Below are positions 59,194-64,000 of a stretch of 64,000 bases of DNA, in pieces; position 1 is the first letter of the stretch, and each line of letters opens with the position of its first letter. Position numbers and translations under genes: made by a program. Source of the stretch: Bradyrhizobium sp. LTSP885 (lineage in GTDB: Bacteria; Pseudomonadota; Alphaproteobacteria; Rhizobiales; Xanthobacteraceae); contig NZ_JYMT01000018.1 in NCBI RefSeq assembly GCF_000938305.1, positions 186,001 to 250,000 on the forward strand, in the 5' to 3' direction. Under the pieces are notes generated by a model. It was not told the origin of the DNA and did no database searches. It saw nothing but the letters and a program-made list of their open reading frames with translations.

Positions 59194-59967
59194 TCAAGGC
59201 CTGACCGCGGGCGTCTCGATCGCCATTCCTCGCGCCCGCGACATCAGATAGAGTTCGAGCGCGACCAGCTCGGGCGAGCCGTAGTCATAGGGCTGCGCGC
59301 GGATGCCAGTGATGCAGGCGCGCAGCCGCCGCTGCAATGATCCGAGCGACTGCCATTCCAGCCGATAGAGCGGATAGCCGGTCGGGTGCGCTTGCGTGAT
59401 CGCGGACCCCGCGAGCTTCTTGTCCCAATTATCGTCGTGGCAATTGGCGCAGCCAAGATTGAGCTGGCCCTGCCGCTGCATGAACAGCTCGCGACCTTGT
59501 TCGACGAACGGCGCGATCTCCGGATCATCGCCGGTCTCGATCGGCATGCCCCGCGATTGCCGCGCAACGTAGGCGGCCAGCGCGAGCAGTTCGTGGCTTT
59601 CATAGGCGAGCGGCGTCGCCTGCTGGTGATTGGTGCGGCAGAGATTGATGCGCTGCTCCAGATCGACCGGCTTTCCGAAGGCCTTCTCGAACGCTGGATA
59701 GTGTGCCGCGACGCCCTTCATGCTGACGCGCGCGTCGGTGTGGCAGTCGGCACAGGCCTTGTCCGCGACACCGGCCTTGCGCCTCCACAGGGCTTCGCCG
59801 TCGAGCACCCAGAGCATGCCGGGATTGGCGGTGTCCTCATCCTGCATCGCCCTGGTGTCCGGGCTCATGAAGCTGGTGCCGGAGCGGCGTTCAGACTGCG
59901 GGATATCGGCTGCGAGCGCAGTGCCCGCGATCGCAGTGAGGATCGCAATGCAGCCGATGATCTTCAT
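59194..59967 (-). CDS. soxA: Sulfur oxidation c-type cytochrome SoxA
   Basis: A 257-residue periplasmic diheme cytochrome. After a signal peptide (cut near LAADI) it has heme motifs CADCH (72-76) and CANCH (173-177) and the active-site cysteine C218 in RRLRACITG. With SoxX it oxidatively joins thiosulfate to the SoxY cysteine. The ATG at 59967 overlaps the soxZ stop by 4 bases. It is the last gene of the sox run; soxB does not follow. Confidence 0.94.
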   Translation of the reverse strand: MKIIGCIAILTAIAGTALAADIPQSERRSGTSFMSPDTRAMQDEDTANPGMLWVLDGEALWRRKAGVADKACADCHTDARVSMKGVAAHYPAFEKAFGKPVDLEQRINLCRTNHQQATPLAYESHELLALAAYVARQSRGMPIETGDDPEIAPFVEQGRELFMQRQGQLNLGCANCHDDNWDKKLAGSAITQAHPTGYPLYRLEWQSLGSLQRRLRACITGIRAQPYDYGSPELVALELYLMSRARGMAIETPAVRP

Positions 59968-60284
59968 TCGACCAATATCGACGCCGACGCAGTTTCCGAG
60001 AATCCCCTGTCGCCGATCCATTCGAATTCGAACTTGCCGCTTTCGGTCACCGTCGTGAAGAAGGTGATGAACGGATTGGCGGCTATTGCCGGATAGAGAT
60101 CGGCGCGAAAGATCTCCGTGCCGTTGTAGCGGCACGTGAAGCTCGTGATGATGTCACGCGGCACCACCTCGCCAGAAGCGATGTGGCGATAGCCGGTTTC
60201 CATGATGTGCGACATCAATGTCTTGATCTCGATGACGTCGCCGCGCTTGGCCCTGGCCGGCACGTTGATGAGAGCGGAGGGCAT
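59964..60284 (-). CDS. soxZ: Thiosulfate oxidation carrier complex protein SoxZ
   Basis: A 106-residue beta-sandwich protein. SALINVPARAKRGDVIEIKT at the start and the SHIMETGYRH segment are diagnostic. It pairs with SoxY to form the carrier that holds sulfur intermediates. There is no signal peptide, as usual: it travels out with the Tat-exported SoxY. It overlaps soxY by one base and soxA by four. Confidence 0.95.
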   Translation of the reverse strand: MPSALINVPARAKRGDVIEIKTLMSHIMETGYRHIASGEVVPRDIITSFTCRYNGTEIFRADLYPAIAANPFITFFTTVTESGKFEFEWIGDRGFSETASASILVE

Positions 60285-60763
60285 CAGATCGCCTCCTCGG
60301 TACAGGCCGCCAGCGTCACCACGACATCGGCGGTTACCGACCAGAACGTGTCGTCGGAGAGCCGCGCGATGGCTGTCACCTTCTGGCTGTCGGCAAGCCG
60401 GATGCGGGTCGACACCTGGGCGCGCCCGGCGCCCGGCCTGAGATAGAAATTGCCGATGTTCGGCTGCGGGTTCTTCTCGTTGAAGACATGGATGCTCTTC
60501 ACGTAGTTATCAGCCGTCATCGGGCTATCGACGCTGACCGTCATTGGCACGGTGTTGCCGTTCTCGACCAGCGGCGGGATGTCGAGCTTGACCTTGCCAG
60601 TCCGCACATTGGCTTCGCCGACGATGTTGCGGATCGCCGAAGACAGCATGGCCGGCGTCGCGTCGGCGGTTCGTACGGTCACGATCGGAACCAAACCGGA
60701 TGCGGCTGCGCCGCCGGCTAGGCCCAGAAACGTTCGGCGCGTGGTGTGATCCGAATCCGTCAT
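60284..60763 (-). CDS. soxY: Thiosulfate oxidation carrier protein SoxY with atypical C-terminus
   Basis: A 159-residue Tat-exported protein (TRRTFLGLAGGAAA). The mature beta-rich domain (KVKLDIPPLVENGNTVPMTV) is SoxY. Its job is to carry the substrate on a C-terminal swinging-arm cysteine, normally in GGCGG. Here the end reads TLAACTEEAI, so the cysteine (C154) is present, but the flexible glycines are replaced and five residues follow. The frame and stop were checked by hand. This may alter access to partner enzymes. Confidence 0.9.
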   Translation of the reverse strand: MTDSDHTTRRTFLGLAGGAAASGLVPIVTVRTADATPAMLSSAIRNIVGEANVRTGKVKLDIPPLVENGNTVPMTVSVDSPMTADNYVKSIHVFNEKNPQPNIGNFYLRPGAGRAQVSTRIRLADSQKVTAIARLSDDTFWSVTADVVVTLAACTEEAI

Positions 60764-60772
60764 CGTGATTCC

Positions 60773-61222
60773 TTAGTTACGCAGGGTCGCCAGATACGCC
60801 ACGATGTCCTCGATCTGCTCCGCCGACAGGATCGGCCTGCCGCGCCACGAGGTGCCGACGCGGGTGAGCCCGTCGACACGATAATAGGACGGCATGATCG
60901 TCGCGGCGTTGAGGCGCGAGGCGTCGACTAGCCGCAAACGCAACTGTCCTTCCGACCAGCGACCGCCGCTGCCGGCGAGGCTCGGCGCCAGATCGCCCTG
61001 AAACGCCTGCTCCGGAAATGGGCCGCTATGGCAGAGGATGCAAGTGCTGGAGCGCTCGACGATCAATGCGCGGCCGCGCGTCACGTCACCCTTTGTTCCC
61101 GTCAGCGTATCTGGAATCGCATCACCCGCTACGGCGTAGGGACGCAGCCCCTCTGCGCCAGCCGGCCAGCAAGCCACGAACAACGCAGCAGCGAACAACG
61201 CGATGAACAAGGGTCTAGCCAA
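60773..61222 (-). CDS. soxX: Sulfur oxidation c-type cytochrome SoxX
   Basis: A 149-residue periplasmic monoheme cytochrome. A signal peptide (FIALFAAALFVACWPAGA) precedes the heme motif CILCH (61-65); LAPSLAGSGGRWSEGQLRLR and NAATIMPSYYRVDGL with its distal Met match SoxX. It partners SoxA. It starts within the end of the flavoprotein gene (8-base overlap) and lies nine bases before soxY. Confidence 0.93.
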   Translation of the reverse strand: MARPLFIALFAAALFVACWPAGAEGLRPYAVAGDAIPDTLTGTKGDVTRGRALIVERSSTCILCHSGPFPEQAFQGDLAPSLAGSGGRWSEGQLRLRLVDASRLNAATIMPSYYRVDGLTRVGTSWRGRPILSAEQIEDIVAYLATLRN

Positions 61223-62486
61223 AGGCGTCCCCCGTGATGGTCTTGAACCACTCCAATGCCTGCTCCGCCTCGCGTTGCCGCACTTCGCGCGATGCCTCGA
61301 CCGGGCTCGTGGTCACCTCGCTCTCGGCATACTGGTCCTGCTTCGGCTGGTAGATGCCCTTCAGCGAGAACGCATATCCCGGGGCCACCGTATTGTAGCA
61401 GGCGCCGTCGAGCCGCGGCGTGTCCGGCGCCTTTCCGGCCAGCGCATTGACGATCGCCGCCGCGCAGGCCTTGCCTTGCGCGCTCGCGGCGGACGCGGAT
61501 TTCGGAATGCCGCCGGCAATGCAGGCATCGCCGATGACATAAACGTTCGGCACGAGCTTCGAGGCAAAGCTGACCGGATCGATCGGGCACCAGCCGGTGT
61601 GGTCGGCGGCGCCGGCAATCTCGGCGATGCGGCCGGCCTTTTGTGGCGGGATCACGTTGGCAACGGCGGCGGTGTAATTGCCGAAGTCGGTGACGATCTC
61701 GTTCGTTGCCGGATTGACCGAGGTCACCCTGCCGCCCTGCGACAGCGCGACCCGCTCGATCATGCCGGGATAGAGTTCTTTCCAGGCATTTTCGAACAGT
61801 TTTTGCTGCGAGTAGGTGTCCTTGGCGTCGAGCACCAGGACCTTCGAGCGGGGCTTCCGCGCTTTCAGATAGTGCGCGATCAGGCTGGCGCGTTCATAGG
61901 GCGCGGGCGGGCAACGCAGCGGCGCGGCGGGGACCGCGATCACGACGAGGCCACCATCATCCATGGCTTCGAGCTGCCTGCGCAGCAGCATCGTCTGCTC
62001 GCCTGCCTTCCAGGCATGCGGCATCTGTGCGGATGCCGCCTCGTCATATCCGGGCAGGGCGTCGAATCGCAGCTCGATGCCGGGTGCGAGGACCAGCCGG
62101 TCGTAGGACAGCGTTGTGTCGTCGCCGAAGCCGATCGTGCGTGCCTGTGCGTCGACTCTTTTGGCGGCCTGCGCGACAACGACAATGCCGTCGGCCGCGA
62201 CCTTGTCGTAGGTGAATGTCTGTTGAGGGAGCTCGCGCAAGCCCGCGATCACCTCGTTGCTGAGCGGGCAGGCGGTGAACGTCGTGTTTGGCTCGATCAG
62301 CGTGACCTGAAGCGTGGCGTCGAGCCGCCGCAGCGCCCGCGCGCAAGCGGCGCCGCCGAAGCCGCCGCCGATCACAGCGACGCGCGCCGCCGATTGCGCA
62401 AACGCCGGACATGCCAGCGTTGCCGCGGCGACGACAGCGGCTCCGCGGACGACATCCCTGCGCGTCAGACGACGCGTGACGGCCAT
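61215..62486 (-). CDS. soxF: Flavocytochrome c sulfide dehydrogenase flavoprotein-like (SoxF/FccB)
   Basis: A 423-residue Tat-exported flavoprotein (TRRLTRRDVVRGAAVVAAA). RVAVIGGGFGGAACARALRR binds FAD; TACPLSNEVIAG and DHTGWCPIDPVSF carry the two redox cysteines typical of FccB/SoxF; the C-terminal GYAFSLKGIYQ block also fits. It oxidises sulfide or reactivates the Sox complex, passing electrons to a cytochrome c. No dedicated FccA cytochrome is beside it, so SoxX/SoxA or another cytochrome may accept. No clear ribosome-binding site was seen; the ATG at 62486 was chosen over a TTG three codons earlier. Confidence 0.88.
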   Translation of the reverse strand: MAVTRRLTRRDVVRGAAVVAAATLACPAFAQSAARVAVIGGGFGGAACARALRRLDATLQVTLIEPNTTFTACPLSNEVIAGLRELPQQTFTYDKVAADGIVVVAQAAKRVDAQARTIGFGDDTTLSYDRLVLAPGIELRFDALPGYDEAASAQMPHAWKAGEQTMLLRRQLEAMDDGGLVVIAVPAAPLRCPPAPYERASLIAHYLKARKPRSKVLVLDAKDTYSQQKLFENAWKELYPGMIERVALSQGGRVTSVNPATNEIVTDFGNYTAAVANVIPPQKAGRIAEIAGAADHTGWCPIDPVSFASKLVPNVYVIGDACIAGGIPKSASAASAQGKACAAAIVNALAGKAPDTPRLDGACYNTVAPGYAFSLKGIYQPKQDQYAESEVTTSPVEASREVRQREAEQALEWFKTITGDAFG

Positions 62487-62544
62487 GCAGGACAATCCGG
62501 AAAGAGGGGAGCGGCGGCCGATCGGGCCGCCGCCAATTATTGGA

Positions 62545-64000
62545 TCAGGCGAAGGTGATGTTCTGGTTACGCAGCGGGAATGTCCTGATACGCTTGCCGG
62601 TCGCCGCGAAATAGGCGTTCAATACCGCCGGCGCCGCAACGCCGATGGTCGGTTCGCCGACGCCGCCCCAGAACCCGCCGCTCGGCGCCATCACCGATTC
62701 GACCTTCGGCATCTCGTTGATGCGCATCGAGTTGTAGGTGTCGAAATTGGTCTGCTCGATGCGGCCGTCCTTCACGGTGCAGCCGCCGTAGAACAGCGCG
62801 CTCAGGCCATAGACGAAGGAGCCCGCGATCTGCCGCTCGACCTGCGCCGGATTGACGACATAGCCGGGATCGGTGGACGCGACGATGCGATGCACCTTGA
62901 TCTTGCTGCCGTCGGTCACCGAGATCTCGGCGGCGCCGGCGACGTAGCTGCCATAGCCCATCACCTGCGCGATGCCGCGATAGACGCCCTGTGGCGCCGG
63001 CGTGCCCCAGCCGATCTTCTCGGCCACGGCGTTGAGAACGGCGAGGTGCTTCGGATGCGTGCCCATCAGCTTGCGGCGGAATTCGAGCGGGTCCTGGCCT
63101 GCGGCCTGGGCCAGCTCATCCATGAAGCATTCGAGATAGATCGCGTTGTGATTGACGTTGACGCCGCGCCAGAAGCCCGGCGGGACGTGCGGGTTGCGCA
63201 TCGCATGCTCAACCAACAGGTTTGGCACCGTATAGCCGATCGCCGCCTCGCCGGATTGCGCGACGCCCTGGAACGCTGCCGGATCCATGCCGTTCTGCAA
63301 CGCTTCCGGGCGCACCGAGAACAGGATCGATTGTCCCGACAGCCGGTAGTGCAGCCCGACCAGATTGTTGTCGGCATCGAACGCGCCGGTCAATTTGCAT
63401 TGCGTGATCGGGTGATACTTGCCGTGCTGCATGTCCTCTTCGCGCGACCACAACAGTTTGATCGGGGTACCCGGCATCTGCTTGGCGATCGCGACCGCCT
63501 GGCGGACATAGTCGGTCATGCCGCGCCGGCCGAAGCCGCCGCCGAGCATCATTTTGTGCACGTCGACTTTCTCCGGCGGCAGGCCGGAGGCCTCCAGCGC
63601 CGCTGCGTAGGCCGCCTCGCCATTCTGGGTGCCGCACCACACCTCGCATTTGTCAGCTGTGTAGAGCGCGGTGGCGTTCATCGGCTCCATCGTGGCGTGG
63701 TTCTGGTAGGGGTAGCTGTAGACCGCCTCGACTTTCTTTGCTGCGCTGGCAATCGCAGCTTTCACGTCGCCGTTCTGCTGGCCGACATAGGCCGGCTGCG
63801 CATTGTCGAGACCTTCGGCCAGCCACTTCGCAATCGTCTCGCTGGAGACTTTTGCGTTGTCGCCTTCGTCCCAGACGATCGGCAAGGCGTCGAGCGCTGT
63901 CTTGGCGTGCCACCAGGTGTCGGCGACGACGGCGACCGCGCTGTCGCCGACCCGCACTACCTTCTTGACGCCCTTCATGCTGGCGATCTTGGCTTCGTCA
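62545..64000 (-). CDS. Xanthine dehydrogenase family molybdopterin-binding subunit, 5' end cut by window
   Basis: The frame is open past the right edge, so the N-terminal part is missing; 485 codons are visible. GGGFGRRGMTDYVRQAVAIAK, the FWRGVNVNHNAIYLECFMDE block and GGVGEPTIGVAAPAVLNAYF with the catalytic Glu identify the molybdopterin subunit of the isoquinoline-1-oxidoreductase/aldehyde oxidase type. A matching 2Fe-2S subunit should lie to the right. Unlike NicB it has no cytochrome extension. It is 58 bases upstream of the soxF-like gene on the same strand; a functional link is not evident. Confidence 0.9.
   Translation of the reverse strand, partial: DEAKIASMKGVKKVVRVGDSAVAVVADTWWHAKTALDALPIVWDEGDNAKVSSETIAKWLAEGLDNAQPAYVGQQNGDVKAAIASAAKKVEAVYSYPYQNHATMEPMNATALYTADKCEVWCGTQNGEAAYAAALEASGLPPEKVDVHKMMLGGGFGRRGMTDYVRQAVAIAKQMPGTPIKLLWSREEDMQHGKYHPITQCKLTGAFDADNNLVGLHYRLSGQSILFSVRPEALQNGMDPAAFQGVAQSGEAAIGYTVPNLLVEHAMRNPHVPPGFWRGVNVNHNAIYLECFMDELAQAAGQDPLEFRRKLMGTHPKHLAVLNAVAEKIGWGTPAPQGVYRGIAQVMGYGSYVAGAAEISVTDGSKIKVHRIVASTDPGYVVNPAQVERQIAGSFVYGLSALFYGGCTVKDGRIEQTNFDTYNSMRINEMPKVESVMAPSGGFWGGVGEPTIGVAAPAVLNAYFAATGKRIRTFPLRNQNITFA

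Noticed and set aside
62545..64000. Truncated molybdopterin subunit as a second nicotinate hydroxylase
   Set aside because: It has no cytochrome extension, no shared operator in view, and lies with the sox genes; the substrate cannot be told.

Overview
The window looks like chromosome from a Bradyrhizobium-type alphaproteobacterium. This is inferred from the high GC content, the many ABC substrate-binding proteins, the amidohydrolase/hydantoinase and sox genes, and short palindromic repeat families that recur between genes. I saw no rRNA, tRNA, CRISPR array or intact insertion sequence. Function names come from motifs and context read by eye; no database search was run.

Left part (1-13 kb): the 5' part of a peptide-type ABC binding protein, an HU-family DNA-binding protein, and an SDR that lacks the usual YxxxK. 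A sulfonate/organosulfur operon follows (binding protein, permease, ATPase, acyl-CoA-dehydrogenase-like monooxygenase, SsuD-like monooxygenase, SsuA-like protein), with a second SsuA-like gene divergent from it. A CmcJ/NvfI-family oxidoreductase and an MFS carrier come next.

Middle part (13-44 kb): on the minus strand, a tightly overlapping cassette encodes a DUF305 protein, a beta-propeller, an ECF sigma factor and an anti-sigma factor. After it come HyuB/HyuA hydantoinase-type subunits with an orphan LivK-like binding protein, an enolase-superfamily enzyme, a CodA-like amidohydrolase, a 1100-residue single-chain acyl-CoA carboxylase and a Baeyer-Villiger monooxygenase. Then follow a Tat-exported tyrosinase with a small secreted protein, a GMC oxidoreductase with a small partner, an HtrA-like protease without an export signal, a winged-helix/TPR regulator facing a second orphan LivK-like protein and a salicylate-hydroxylase-like enzyme, a toxin-gene remnant, a hydrolase, MetY and PncB.

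Right part (44-59 kb), the most interesting region: a nicotinate catabolic regulon. NicA/NicB (2Fe-2S protein plus molybdopterin/tri-heme fusion) should hydroxylate nicotinate to 6-hydroxynicotinate. A 6-hydroxynicotinate reductase-like protein, fed by a ferredoxin-NADP reductase-like flavoprotein, should give 1,4,5,6-tetrahydro-6-oxonicotinate. An enamidase-like amidohydrolase should open this to 2-formylglutarate. A Liv-type transporter (binding protein, fused LivH-LivM, LivG, LivF) and a MarR regulator lie in the same operon. Both divergent promoter regions carry copies of one palindrome, CRTTYGTATACRAAYG, overlapping or abutting the predicted promoters, so one regulator probably controls all branches. 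An ApbE-like UPF0280 protein next to the reductase is a candidate maturation factor for it.

Right edge (59-64 kb): a minus-strand sox set (flavocytochrome c flavoprotein, SoxX, SoxY, SoxZ, SoxA) without soxB or soxCD in view. SoxY ends in an atypical tail. Upstream of it is a truncated molybdopterin oxidoreductase gene that runs off the window.
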